This document shows positions 35,594 through 44,822 of a DNA stretch of 64,000 nt, in pieces (position 1 is the stretch's first letter; each line of letters starts with the position of its first letter). A program made the translations under genes and the position numbers. The stretch lies in contig CAVZCK010000021.1 in NCBI GenBank assembly GCA_963773735.1, positions 744,001 to 808,000 on the forward strand, given 5' to 3'. This stretch comes from CAVZCK01 sp963773735 (GTDB taxonomy: Bacteria > Pseudomonadota > Alphaproteobacteria > Rhizobiales > Rhodomicrobiaceae). The notes under the pieces were generated by a model that saw only the letters and a list, made by a program, of their open reading frames with translations, did not search any database and had not been told where the DNA came from.

Positions 35594-35834
35594 CCGGAAA
35601 CCGGCCTTTCCGCCCGCAATCGGCGGCCAAGAGCGACAATAACGGCGACAGCCAGGGCAAATCCGGCGTGACGCCAGCCGACTTTCTCGCCGAGCAGCAA
35701 AAGCCCAGTCAGCTCACGCGATCGCTCGCGGCTTGCGGCGCCATTCGGGCGGGAAATGTGACGCTGCATTTTCGTTCCAGAAATCGTGTATAGCTTTGAT
35801 GCAGGGCCGACAGCTAAAGAGAAGCATGGATTTT

Positions 35835-35914
35835 TGCTAGTGTCCCGATTCCGAAGTTCGCCTCATGCTGCAGCTCGCTCCTTGGCGAACTTCGGAATCC
35901 AAGGGACACTAGCA
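35835..35914. repeat. Large palindromic element A
   Basis: A left arm from 35835 to 35862 (begins TGCTAGTGTCCC, ends GAAGTTCGCC) pairs with the right arm 35884-35914 (begins GGCGAACTTCGG, ends GGGACACTAGCA). Only a 3-base bulge (CAA) interrupts the 28 pairs, and the loop is 21 bases. It is followed 11 bp later by element B with the same end sequence CTAGTGT/ACACTAG. It is intergenic, 240 bp past the thioesterase start. Confidence 0.9.
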
Positions 35915-35925
35915 ACTCTATGATT

Positions 35926-36004
35926 CTAGTGTGGTTTGAGATCGAGAAATCCCCTTGCTGAGCACGCTGAGACAATGAAGGGGATTTCTCGATCACCACA
36001 CTAG
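35926..36004. repeat. Large palindromic element B
   Basis: Left arm 35926-35956 (begins CTAGTGTGGTTTGAG, ends AAATCCCCTT) pairs with right arm 35978-36004 (begins AAGGGGATTTCTC, ends CACCACACTAG). One 4-base bulge; loop 21 bases. Same design as element A: CTAGTGT ends, 27-28 pairs, a small one-sided bulge about 11-12 bp from the end, equal loop size. It ends 32 bp before the DjlA-like gene. Confidence 0.9.
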
Positions 36005-36036
36005 CACTTTCTCACGAACTGAGCTGGGGTAGAAGC

Positions 36037-36765
36037 ATGTCGATCTGGGGAAAACTCGCCGGTGCGGCGGCCGGGCTCGCAGTTGGCGGGCCGCTCGGCG
36101 CGTTGCTCGGAGGGCTGGCCGGCCATCTGGTCATCGACCGCGACGACGATGCCGCCCAGCCGGACAAACAAGTCGCCTTCACCATCGGCGTCATCGCACT
36201 CGGCGCGAAGATGGCGAAGGCCGACGGTCACGTGACCAAAGACGAGGTCCGGGCCTTCAAGGAGGTGTTCAGGGTCCCGGAGAGCGAGCGGGCGAACGTC
36301 GCCCGCATTTTCGATCTCGCCAAGCAGGACACCGCCGGCTTTGAGTCCTATGCCAAGCAACTCGCGCGTCTGTTCAAGGACGATTCCGAGATGCTGCATA
36401 ACATTCTTGAAGGTCTTTTCCATATCGCCGAAGCCGATAAGACGCTTCACCCGCGCGAGCGTGATTATCTTCACGCGGTCGCGCACCATTTCGGCATCGG
36501 CGACGTTGAGTTCCGCTATATTCTGGCACGCCACTGCGCTGCCGAGCGGGAGAGCCCCTACCAGGTGCTCAACGTGTCGCCGGAGATAGCCGACGGCGAG
36601 CTTCACCGGCATTACCGCAAGCTGATGGTGGAAAACCATCCCGACAAGCTCATCGCGCGCGGCCTGCCCCAGGAGATGATCGACATTGCGAACAAGAAGA
36701 TTGCCGCCATCAACGTGGCCTATGACGAAATCCGCAAGGAACGCCTGGCCGGCGCGCGCATTTAG
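36037..36765 (+). CDS. DjlA-like protein (TerB plus C-terminal J domain)
   Basis: A 242-residue protein. An N-terminal glycine-rich hydrophobic hairpin (about 6-32) may sit in the membrane. A TerB-like helical domain follows at about 45-165 (IGVIALGAKMAKADGHVTKD and GLFHIAEADKTLHPRERDYL). A J domain covers about 172-240 with the HPD motif at 201-203 (ENHPDKLIARG). DjlA is a membrane-bound DnaK co-chaperone. It is followed by an amidase gene 29 bp later, an order I recall from other Hyphomicrobiales, so the two may form an operon. Confidence 0.9.
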   Translation: MSIWGKLAGAAAGLAVGGPLGALLGGLAGHLVIDRDDDAAQPDKQVAFTIGVIALGAKMAKADGHVTKDEVRAFKEVFRVPESERANVARIFDLAKQDTAGFESYAKQLARLFKDDSEMLHNILEGLFHIAEADKTLHPRERDYLHAVAHHFGIGDVEFRYILARHCAAERESPYQVLNVSPEIADGELHRHYRKLMVENHPDKLIARGLPQEMIDIANKKIAAINVAYDEIRKERLAGARI

Positions 36766-36794
36766 CCAACTCGGCCAATGACCACGGTTGCTCG

Positions 36795-37544
36795 ATGGAG
36801 ACCGATACCTCACTCGACGCGGATTGGCGCCCGGCGGTCAATTTCGAGCCGCGCCGCAAGGGCGAGCGGCCGACCATCCTGCTGATGCATTACACCGGCA
36901 TGGCGTCGACCGAGCGCGCGCTCTACTGGCTGACGACCGAGGAGTCGCGCGTCTCCTGCCATTATCTGATCGACGACAGAGGCCGCCTTACCCAGATGGT
37001 CCGCGAGGAAATGCGTGCCTGGCATGCGGGCGAATCCTATTGGGCCGGCGAGACCGACATCAATTCCGTCTCGATCGGCATCGAAGTTCACAATCCCGGT
37101 CACGGCGCCGACTATTGCGATTTCGGCGAAGCTCAGATGCAGGCCGTCGAGGCGCTGTCGCTCGACATCATTGCCCGGCATGGCATCAGGCCCGACCGCG
37201 TCCTTGCCCATTCCGATGTCGCACCGCTGCGCAAGATCGACCCGGGCGAGAAATTCGACTGGGGACGGCTCGCCGGCGCCGGCATCGGCCACTGGGTCGA
37301 GCCGACGCGCATCGAGGGCGATGCCGGCTTCGGGCCCGGCGATGAGAGCGGCGAGGTCGAACGGCTGCAGCGGCGGCTGGCGGACTATGGCTACGAGGTC
37401 GCCCCCACCGGCCGATATTGCGAGCAGACGCAGGCGGTCGTCACGGCTTTCCAGCGCCATTTCAGGCCGGCGCTCGTCAGTGGCCGCGCCGATCACTCGA
37501 CCATCGACACGCTCGGCCGGCTGCTGCGGGCGCTCCGGCACTAA
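36795..37544 (+). CDS. N-acetylmuramoyl-L-alanine amidase (AmiD-like) with peptidoglycan-binding domain
   Basis: A 249-residue Amidase_2 enzyme that cleaves the amide bond between muramic acid and the peptide. Zn-ligand candidates are H32 (ILLMHYTGM), the histidine in LAHSDVAPLRKIDPG and the aspartate just after it. A PG_binding_1-like domain is at the C-terminus (EVERLQRRLADYGYEVAPTG). No signal peptide is evident, which suggests a cytosolic role in muropeptide recycling or an unusual export. The ends of this gene and cobT overlap by four bases. Confidence 0.88.
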   Translation: METDTSLDADWRPAVNFEPRRKGERPTILLMHYTGMASTERALYWLTTEESRVSCHYLIDDRGRLTQMVREEMRAWHAGESYWAGETDINSVSIGIEVHNPGHGADYCDFGEAQMQAVEALSLDIIARHGIRPDRVLAHSDVAPLRKIDPGEKFDWGRLAGAGIGHWVEPTRIEGDAGFGPGDESGEVERLQRRLADYGYEVAPTGRYCEQTQAVVTAFQRHFRPALVSGRADHSTIDTLGRLLRALRH

Positions 37545-39436
37545 TGCAAGCGGCCTCGTCCGCCCGGCGCGGCCGCGGCGCGCATCTTGACCGCCTCTTC
37601 ATCGAACAGCTCGGCCAGCTTTTCGGTCATGGCGCCGCCAAGCTCTTCCGCGTCGGTGATGGTCACCGCCCGCCGGTAATAGCGGGTCACGTCATGGCCG
37701 ATGCCGATCGCAATCAGCTCGACCGACGAGTGCAGTTCAATCTCGTTGATCACCTGGCGCAAATGCCGTTCCAGATAGGAGCCGGAATTCACCGACAGCG
37801 TGGAGTCATCGACCGGCGCGCCATCGGAGATCATCATGAGAATACGCCGCTGTTCCGGCCGCCCCAGGAGGCGGTTATGCGCCCACGCCAGCGCCTCGCC
37901 GTCGATATTCTCCTTGAGCAGCCCTTCGCGCATCATCAGGCCGAGATTGCGCCGCGCCCGCCGCCAGGGCATGTCGGCGGACTTGTAGATGATGTGGCGC
38001 AGATCGTTGAGCCGGCCTGGCGCGGCGGGCTTGCCCATCGCCAGCCACTGCTCGCGGGTCTGGCCGCCTTTCCACTGCCGCGTGGTGAAGCCCAGGATCT
38101 CGACCTTGACGCCGCAGCGCTCCAGGGTGCGGGCGAGAATATCCGCGCAGCAGGCGGCGACCATGATCGGCCGCCCGCGCATCGAGCCGGAATTGTCGAT
38201 GAGCAGCGTCACCACCGTGTCGCGGAACGGCATGTCGCGCTCGCGCTTGAAGGACAGCGGATGGAACGGGTCGGTGACGACGCGCGGCAGGCGGGCGGCG
38301 TCGAGGATGCCCTCGTCCATGTCGAAATCCCAGGCGCGGTTCTGCTGCGCGAGCAGCCGCCTTTGCAGCCGGTTCGCCAGCCGTGAAACCGCCGCGTGAA
38401 GGTGGGTGAGCTGCTTGTCGAGGAAGCCGCGCAGGCGCTCCAGTTCGTCGGTATCGCAAAGATTTTCCGCCGCGACGATCTCATCGAACTGGCGGGTGAA
38501 CACCTGATAGCCAAAGGCGGCCGGATCATCCAGCACCGACATATTGGGCCGGCGCGGCGGCGCTTGCGTGCGCTGATCGGCGTCGGCCTGGCCGTCCATT
38601 TCGCCGCGATCGCTGGCCTCGGTCAGCTCGGCATCCTCGCCGGCGTCCGCTGAGTTCGCCTCGCTCTCGTCGTCGGCGGAGACGGGCTTGCTTTCCTGAT
38701 CCTTGCCGGTCTCCTCGGACTCGCCCTCAGCGGGCTGGTCGCCCTGGTCGTCCTCGCTGTTCGCCTGGTCCTCGCTGCCCTGCGCCTGTTCGTCAATCAG
38801 CTCCAGCGCCGACAGCACGTCACGCAAGAGCCGGCCAAAGGCTTCCTGATCATCGAGCGTATCGCCGAGCGCATCGATCAGCGACATGGCGCGCTCGTCG
38901 ATCCATGGCCGCCAGGCCTCAACCATCGGCAGAGCGCGCTTTGGCGGTTTCATCCCCAGGATCCGCTCGCGGACCATCAGCGCAAGGCATTCATCGAGCG
39001 GCGCGTCTTCACGCTCGGTCGGGACGGTGCCGTGACCTTCGAACCGCGCCTCGGTCTTGGCGGTGAGATTATCGGCGACGCCCTTCATGCGCCGCGCACC
39101 GACCGCCTCGACGCGCACCCGCTCGACGGCCTCGAACACCGTGCGGGCCAATCCCGGCTCGGGCGCGAGCCGCGCGTGAACTTTGGGATCATGGCAGGCA
39201 ACCGTCAGCGCGAGCGAATCGGCGTGGCCGCGCAGCACCGCGATTTCCTTTTTGGATGGCGCGCGGGACGGCGGCGGGAGCGTCGCAATATTGCCCCTGA
39301 GACTGGGCGTCTCCGCCGAAAATACGACCTGGAGATCATCGTCGCCGGCAATGGCGCGCGTCGCCGCCGCCAGCGAATGCTTGAACGGCAGTCCAGGGTC
39401 GGCCTTGCGTTTTGGCGGTTGGGGCATCGAACCCAC
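37541..39436 (-). CDS. cobT: Aerobic cobaltochelatase subunit CobT
   Basis: CobN, CobS and CobT insert cobalt into hydrogenobyrinate a,c-diamide in the aerobic cobalamin pathway. The 631-residue protein has a helical N-terminal part, a long acidic Glu/Asp/Ser region (about 220-290) and a C-terminal VWA domain with the MIDAS motif DNSGSMRG in LLIDNSGSMRGRPIMVAACC. It starts 30 bp after cobS, in the same direction, forming an operon. Length and architecture are standard. CobN is not in the window. Confidence 0.95.
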   Translation of the reverse strand: MGSMPQPPKRKADPGLPFKHSLAAATRAIAGDDDLQVVFSAETPSLRGNIATLPPPSRAPSKKEIAVLRGHADSLALTVACHDPKVHARLAPEPGLARTVFEAVERVRVEAVGARRMKGVADNLTAKTEARFEGHGTVPTEREDAPLDECLALMVRERILGMKPPKRALPMVEAWRPWIDERAMSLIDALGDTLDDQEAFGRLLRDVLSALELIDEQAQGSEDQANSEDDQGDQPAEGESEETGKDQESKPVSADDESEANSADAGEDAELTEASDRGEMDGQADADQRTQAPPRRPNMSVLDDPAAFGYQVFTRQFDEIVAAENLCDTDELERLRGFLDKQLTHLHAAVSRLANRLQRRLLAQQNRAWDFDMDEGILDAARLPRVVTDPFHPLSFKRERDMPFRDTVVTLLIDNSGSMRGRPIMVAACCADILARTLERCGVKVEILGFTTRQWKGGQTREQWLAMGKPAAPGRLNDLRHIIYKSADMPWRRARRNLGLMMREGLLKENIDGEALAWAHNRLLGRPEQRRILMMISDGAPVDDSTLSVNSGSYLERHLRQVINEIELHSSVELIAIGIGHDVTRYYRRAVTITDAEELGGAMTEKLAELFDEEAVKMRAAAAPGGRGRLH

Positions 39437-39466
39437 CCTATGAATTCGGCGCGAGGGAGCGCCCGC

Positions 39467-40453
39467 TCAGCTCAAAGCGACATTGACCGTCAACTCAGGT
39501 AACTCTTCGCCGAAGCAGCGCTGATAGAACTCGGCGACAAGCCCGCGCTCCAGCTCATCGCATTTGTTCAGGAAGCTCAGCCGGAAGGCGAAGCCGATAT
39601 CGTCGAAGATCTCGGCGTTCTCGGCCCAGGTCATGACCGTGCGAGGGCTCATCACCGTCGAAAGGTCGCCGTTGATGAAGGCATTGCGCGTCAGATCCGC
39701 GAGGCGGACCATTGCCGCCACCGTCTTCCGGCCTTCATCCGTGTTGTAGCTCTTGGCCTTGGCGAGAACGATGTTCACCTCGTCGTCATGCGGCAGATAA
39801 TTCAGCGTCACGACGATCGACCAGCGGTCCATCTGGCCCTGATTGATCTGCTGCGTGCCGTGATAGAGGCCCGAGGTGTCGCCCAGGCCGATGGTGTTGG
39901 TGGTCGCGAACAGACGGAAGGCCGGATGCGGGCGGATCACCTTGCTCTGATCGAGGAGGGTGAGCCGGCCGGACTGCTCCAGCACCCGCTGAATCACGAA
40001 CATCACATCCGGGCGCCCCGCGTCATATTCGTCGAAGCAGAGAGCCGTGTTCGATTGCAGCGCCCAAGGCAGAATGCCTTCGCGGAATTCGGTGACCTGC
40101 AAGCCGTCCTTCAGCACGATGGCGTCCTTGCCGACGAGGTCGATCCGCGAGACGTGACTGTCGAGATTGATGCGCACCAGCGGCCAGTTCAGCCGCGCCG
40201 CGACCTGCTCGATGTGGGTCGACTTGCCGGTGCCGTGATAGCCTTGCACCATGACGCGGCGGTTATGCGCGAATCCGGCCAGGATCGCGAGCGTGGTTTC
40301 GCGGTTGAACTGATAATCCGGATCGATATCCGGGACATGCTCATTGGCTTGGGAAAAGGCCGGAGCCTCGAAATCCGTATCGATACCAAAAAGCTGGCGC
40401 ACCGACACTTTCATGTCGGGCAGTCCGTTCACCTCAGTCGTCGTGGCAGGCAT
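39467..40453 (-). CDS. cobS: Aerobic cobaltochelatase subunit CobS
   Basis: The AAA+ ATPase of the cobaltochelatase. The 328-residue protein has Walker A GYHGTGKST, Walker B ALCFDEYD and an arginine-finger-like region (MSPRTVMTWAENA). It assembles with CobT into a ring that loads the CobN subunit. It lies upstream of cobT in the same transcript, with a J-domain gene just before it. Confidence 0.95.
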   Translation of the reverse strand: MPATTTEVNGLPDMKVSVRQLFGIDTDFEAPAFSQANEHVPDIDPDYQFNRETTLAILAGFAHNRRVMVQGYHGTGKSTHIEQVAARLNWPLVRINLDSHVSRIDLVGKDAIVLKDGLQVTEFREGILPWALQSNTALCFDEYDAGRPDVMFVIQRVLEQSGRLTLLDQSKVIRPHPAFRLFATTNTIGLGDTSGLYHGTQQINQGQMDRWSIVVTLNYLPHDDEVNIVLAKAKSYNTDEGRKTVAAMVRLADLTRNAFINGDLSTVMSPRTVMTWAENAEIFDDIGFAFRLSFLNKCDELERGLVAEFYQRCFGEELPELTVNVALS

Positions 40454-40548
40454 ATGGGCTTCCTAGACAGCACTCATCCTTGGATTGATAGACAAAGCGG
40501 TTTCGCCCCGGCCGCGTCAGACGGCGAACCCGATCTTTCGGGGAAAGG

Positions 40549-41181
40549 TCAGCAATAGCCAGCCTGCTTGAGATAATTATAGGCTTGGATCACCTCGCGC
40601 AACCGATCCTCGCTGCCGCGGTCGCCACCATTGCTGTCGGGGTGGTGGCGCTTCACCAGGGCCTTGAAGCGCGCCTTGATTTCCTCTGGCGTGCTTTCCT
40701 CATGCAATTCGAGAGCACTAAAGCACTTTCGTTCCGCATTGCGAATCGGACGTTTTGGCGCGGCCTCACCCGCAGTGCCGGTCTGCCGGGCCTGGTCAAA
40801 AAAGCCGAACGGATCGGCGGTTTCGAAGTTTCGCCTGAAATTATGACGATGAGCGTGGCTTGCCGAGCCGAACCCGCCTGTCGCCCAGCCATTGACGCCC
40901 GATGACCAGGTCGGCCGGTGGCCCGTCATCGAGGACTTCTGGAAGGCAGCCACGTCGTCGTCGCTCATCCCGGAAAAATAATTATAGGACCTGTTGTAGT
41001 CCCGCACATGGTCGAGACAGAAAAAGTGATACTCGCCCTCACGTCCCCTGCCCTTTGGCGCGCGGTAGCCGCCGGGCTTGGCGCAATCGGGCCAGGCGCA
41101 GACGGGCATCCGCTGAGCTTTCACCCGCTCTTGATCCGGCTTGATCCGGATGCAATCGAAATATTTCGAGTCCAGCTTCAT
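40549..41181 (-). CDS. J-domain protein next to cobS
   Basis: A 210-residue protein whose N-terminal half has a putative zinc module (CAWPDCAKPGGYRAPKG, then YHFFCLDHVRDYNRS) and whose C-terminal 65 residues form a J domain (HHPD within KALVKRHHPDSNGGDRG). The linker carries a Gly/Ser-rich stretch with an NGWATGGFG motif. I recall such a gene before cobS in many Hyphomicrobiales. It may bring DnaK to cobaltochelatase assembly; this is inference. It lies divergent from bolA. Confidence 0.9.
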   Translation of the reverse strand: MKLDSKYFDCIRIKPDQERVKAQRMPVCAWPDCAKPGGYRAPKGRGREGEYHFFCLDHVRDYNRSYNYFSGMSDDDVAAFQKSSMTGHRPTWSSGVNGWATGGFGSASHAHRHNFRRNFETADPFGFFDQARQTGTAGEAAPKRPIRNAERKCFSALELHEESTPEEIKARFKALVKRHHPDSNGGDRGSEDRLREVIQAYNYLKQAGYC

Positions 41182-41336
41182 GCTCTGCTATCCAAGGGGT
41201 CGTCGCCAGGCTATTGAGGCACTGCAGGACTGTGCGCGAGAATTATGCTGCTTCGGCGCTCCGGGCACAAGCGCGAGCAGCAGCCGGTTCAACCTGACGG
41301 TCATCCCTAAAATCGTTCGTAAGGCGCAGAAAATCA

Positions 41337-41627
41337 ATGCAAGTAGAATCCAAAATCACGGAGAAGCTGACCAAAGCCTTTTCGCCCGCGAAACTCGTCG
41401 TCGAAAATGATTCCCATAAACACGCCGGACATGCCGCCATGAAGGGCGCCGCCAACACCGGCGAAACGCATTTCACGGTGACGATCGTTTCCGACCGCTT
41501 TTCGGGCCGGTCCCGGGTCGAGCGCCACCGCATGGTTCATGAGGTGCTCGCCGACGAGCTGGCCGGGCCGGTCCACGCGCTCGCGGTGAGGGCGAAGACC
41601 CCGGATGAGCTGGGCGATGGCTCCTGA
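41337..41627 (+). CDS. BolA family protein
   Basis: A 96-residue BolA-like protein with a KH-like fold: SHKHAGHAAMKGAANTGETH, then FTVTIVSDRFSGRSRVERHR, and MVHEVLADELAGPVHALAVR. BolA partners with monothiol glutaredoxins to handle Fe-S clusters. The family block SRVERHRMVHE is intact. It starts divergently from the J-domain gene and its end overlaps the start of the next gene by 11 bases. Confidence 0.93.
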   Translation: MQVESKITEKLTKAFSPAKLVVENDSHKHAGHAAMKGAANTGETHFTVTIVSDRFSGRSRVERHRMVHEVLADELAGPVHALAVRAKTPDELGDGS

Positions 41628-42337
41628 GGGCGGCATCGGGGGCGATTCCGAAGCCAGGCTCGCGGATCAGGCGAGCGAATCCGACCTTGTCCGGCTGATC
41701 GCCGCGGAAGCGATCGGCAGTGGGTTCTTTGCCTTCCTCGTCGTCGCCGCCGGCCTTCTCGCCGAACGCTTCGCCATCCATAATATTGCCATTGCCATGC
41801 TGATAACGGCGATCGCCGGGGCGGCCGCTTTCGCCGTGCTCGCCGTTACGCTTAAAGATGCGGCGCCCGCTCTCTTCAATCCGGGGCTTGCGCTCGCCCT
41901 GGCTCTTTCCCAGCAGGATTGCCTTGCAGACCGCCATCCTTTGCGCCGCAGCGCAGATCGCGGCTGGCTTTCTCGGCGTCATGGCCGCACATATCGTGAC
42001 GAATACGGGCGCAATTCAGAACGCATCGCAGATCGAGACGGGTGCTGGCGTCTGGCTTGGGGAGTTTTTAGCGACAGCGACCTTTGTTTTCGCGATACTG
42101 GCTCAGGCGAACCGGCGCGGAGAGCAGGGGGTGCTCATCGGCGCGCTGTGCCTGCTCCCGATTGCACTTGCAACGCCGTCGATGAGTTTTGCCAATCCCG
42201 CGCTGACGCTCGCCCGCGCGCTGACGGACAGTTTTACCTCGATCCGCCTTGAGGACGCCGCCGCGATCGCGGCGATTCAGATCCTCGCGGCGATCGCGGC
42301 TTTCTTCTTCCATCGCTGGCTTCGGCCGCCCGCTTGA
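41617..42337 (+). CDS. MIP/aquaporin-like channel, one extra base
   Basis: About 239 residues after repair. Helices are predicted at about residues 23-45, 52-74, 98-118, 129-152, 161-181 and 210-228. The first half-helix carries FNPGLALALAL in place of NPA; the second carries FANPALTLARAL. Removing one C from CCC at 41909-41911 joins LALSQQD-type sequence to SSRIALQTAILCAAAQ. The ATG at 41617 lies within bolA. The non-standard NPG motif and unusual second block suggest a solute other than water or glycerol. The MIP call is by motif and topology. Confidence 0.65.
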
Positions 42338-42427
42338 GCGGTGAGGCCGCGTCGATCATCCAAGCACCGGACAAGCGGCGCGGCCTCACTCTCATCGCAG
42401 AATTTTCGGGCTGAGCGGATCGCGGCG

Positions 42428-43006
42428 TCAAGCCGCAGGGCTGAGCCGCTGGAGCGGAAACTCCAGCACGGCCATGACAAAGCCGCTGCTATTGTCCATC
42501 GCCTCGCTCCAAAGCGACATTGGCGTTGGATAGGCAGGCCTGAGCTGCCCCACGACCTCTCCATGATCGAAATAGAGCTCGGCCTCATATTTTTTTGCGA
42601 CGCGCTGCATCTTCCGGTTCTCGGCCAGGCAATTCATGTACAGCCTGTCCACGCCGCGATTGCGCGCCGACACGATGATCCGGCCGAGCAGCTCCGTGCC
42701 GACGCCCGAATCCTGATATTTGCGCTCGACCGAGAAAGCCGCTTCCGCATCGCCATGCCAGCTATCGCCAATCATGCGCAGCTCGGCGGCGGCGTGCATC
42801 TCGCGTCCTACGAAAAAGCCGTAAACGATGCTCTGAAACTGGCCGGTCCCATCGACATAACGGCGGATGAACTCGTCACCCACGGCCATGCCAAACCTCA
42901 TCCGGCGGCTTTCTGAATCAAGCCTTAGCAAGTGATCCCGGAATTTCTCCGATTCCATGAACCACAATTTCCTTACCGTGCCTCCCCAGATGCGAGTTTC
43001 GGGCAT
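42428..43006 (-). CDS. GNAT N-acetyltransferase
   Basis: A 192-residue acetyltransferase from ATG 43006. Acetyl-CoA loop and fold are shown by ERKYQDSGVGTELLGRIIVS (QxxGxG type), then NRGVDRLYMNCLAENRKM, and FFVGREMHAAAELRMIGDSW. The substrate is unknown. A 5' extension to 43225 is open but has no coding character. Convergent with the MIP gene and divergent from mmsA. Confidence 0.8.
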   Translation of the reverse strand: MPETRIWGGTVRKLWFMESEKFRDHLLRLDSESRRMRFGMAVGDEFIRRYVDGTGQFQSIVYGFFVGREMHAAAELRMIGDSWHGDAEAAFSVERKYQDSGVGTELLGRIIVSARNRGVDRLYMNCLAENRKMQRVAKKYEAELYFDHGEVVGQLRPAYPTPMSLWSEAMDNSSGFVMAVLEFPLQRLSPAA

Positions 43007-43272
43007 TGCCAAACCTCCAACTGGTTGAACGCTTAAAGCGGCCTTCCGGCTTTGTCGCCGGCCGGCCCGCTTGTTGCGGTGCACAACTATATGCTGACTG
43101 TGGCGGTCAGATGAAGTGCGACAGAAGTATAAAGCACGTTGCGGAATGGCAGCCATGCACGTGGAGGGGGTCTTTGCGACGGCCCTGCTTGCGCTAGGCC
43201 CGGCGGACGGGCAAAATTCGGGCACATGAGGATCAAATCCAAGCAGAGCAGCTTGAGGCCGGGAGGCAGCGC

Positions 43273-44769
43273 ATGAAGGAAATCGGGCATTTTGTCGGCG
43301 GAAAGCCCATCGCCGGCACCAGTGGGCGCTTCGGCGACGTTTACGCCCCGCATATCGGTGAAATCCAGGCGAAGGTCGCCCTGGCCTCGGCCGCCGAACT
43401 TGCCAAGGCTGTGGATATCGCCAAGGCCGCCCAGCCCGCCTGGGCCGCGCTCAACCCGCAGCGCCGCGCTCGGGTGATGTTCAAATTCCTTCAGCTCGTG
43501 CAGGCGGAAATGCGCTCGCTCGCCGAGCTGCTCTCCTCCGAACACGGCAAGACGGTGCCGGACTCGGTCGGCGATATTCAGCGTGGCCTGGAAGTGGTCG
43601 AATTTTGTTGCGGCGCCCCGCAGATGCTGAAGGGCGAGTTCAGCGAAGGCGCCGGTCCCGGCATCGACATCTATTCCATGCGCCAGCCGCTCGGCGTCGT
43701 CGCCGGCATCACGCCGTTCAACTTCCCGGCGATGATCCCACTGTGGAAAGCCGCTCCGGCGCTGACAGCCGGCAATGCCTTCATTCTCAAGCCGTCCGAG
43801 CGCGACCCTTCTGTGCCCTTGCGGCTTGCCGAATTGCTGGTCGAGGCCGGGCTGCCCGAGGGCGTCTTCAGCGTCGTCAATGGCGACAAGGAAGCGGTCG
43901 ATGCGATTTTGACGCATCCCGACATCAAGGCGATCGGCTTCGTCGGCTCCACGCCGATCGCCGAATATGTCTATGTGACCGGCACCGCGAACGGCAAGCG
44001 AGTGCAATGTTTCGGCGGCGCCAAAAACCACATGATCGTTATGCCCGACGCCGACATGGATCAGGCGGTCGATGCGCTGATCGGCGCCGGTTACGGCTCG
44101 GCCGGCGAGCGCTGCATGGCGATTTCGGTCGCCGTTCCGGTCGGCGAGGCGACGGCGAACGCGCTGGTCGAAAAGCTCGTTCCGCGCGTCGAATCGCTGA
44201 AGATCGGCCCTTATACGGATGAAGGCGCGGATTTCGGTCCGCTGGTCACCAAGGCGCAATTGCAGAAGGTGAAGAATTACGTCGATCTCGGCGTGCGCGA
44301 GGGCGCCTCGCTGGTCGTCGACGGCCGCGATTTCACCATGCAGGGCTATGAGAACGGCTTCTTCATGCGCGGCTGCCTGTTCGACAAGGTGAAGCCGGAC
44401 ATGCGCATCTATAAGGAGGAGATTTTCGGACCCGTGCTCTCCATCGCCCGCGCCAAGGATTACGACGAGGCGCTGCGCCTGCCGTCGTCACACGAATATG
44501 GCAATGGCGTCGCCATCTTCACGCGCGACGGCGATGCGGCCCGCGACTTCGCCACGAAGGTCGACACCGGCATGGTCGGCGTCAATGTGCCTATCCCGGT
44601 GCCGCTCGCCTATTACACTTTCGGCGGCTGGAAGCGCTCCGTGTTCGGCGACCTCAACCAGCACGGCCCGGACGGCTTCCGCTTCTACACCAAGACCAAA
44701 ACCGTCACCGCGCGCTGGCCGTCCGGCGTAAAGGAAGGCGCTGAATTCGTCATCCCGACGATGAAGTGA
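43273..44769 (+). CDS. mmsA: CoA-acylating methylmalonate-semialdehyde dehydrogenase
   Basis: Oxidises methylmalonate or malonate semialdehyde to propionyl-CoA or acetyl-CoA, releasing CO2. The 498-residue aldehyde dehydrogenase has PSERDPSVPLRLAELL, FVGSTPIAEYVYVTGTANGK, the catalytic Cys in GSAGERCMAISVAVPVG, and KEEIFGPVLSIARAKDYDEA. The ERCMA cysteine context distinguishes this subfamily from general ALDHs. It links valine, myo-inositol and beta-alanine breakdown with the propionyl-CoA route (pccA at 50.8 kb). Monocistronic; a small membrane gene follows. Confidence 0.94.
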   Translation: MKEIGHFVGGKPIAGTSGRFGDVYAPHIGEIQAKVALASAAELAKAVDIAKAAQPAWAALNPQRRARVMFKFLQLVQAEMRSLAELLSSEHGKTVPDSVGDIQRGLEVVEFCCGAPQMLKGEFSEGAGPGIDIYSMRQPLGVVAGITPFNFPAMIPLWKAAPALTAGNAFILKPSERDPSVPLRLAELLVEAGLPEGVFSVVNGDKEAVDAILTHPDIKAIGFVGSTPIAEYVYVTGTANGKRVQCFGGAKNHMIVMPDADMDQAVDALIGAGYGSAGERCMAISVAVPVGEATANALVEKLVPRVESLKIGPYTDEGADFGPLVTKAQLQKVKNYVDLGVREGASLVVDGRDFTMQGYENGFFMRGCLFDKVKPDMRIYKEEIFGPVLSIARAKDYDEALRLPSSHEYGNGVAIFTRDGDAARDFATKVDTGMVGVNVPIPVPLAYYTFGGWKRSVFGDLNQHGPDGFRFYTKTKTVTARWPSGVKEGAEFVIPTMK

Positions 44770-44822
44770 AATAAGGCCGAAGTTTCTGAGGGGAGCGGCG
44801 CCGTTTCGGCCGGGTCGGATTG

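Noticed and set aside
35814..35999. 61-codon frame within the palindromes
   Set aside because: It exists only because of the inverted repeats; no ribosome site, no coding bias.
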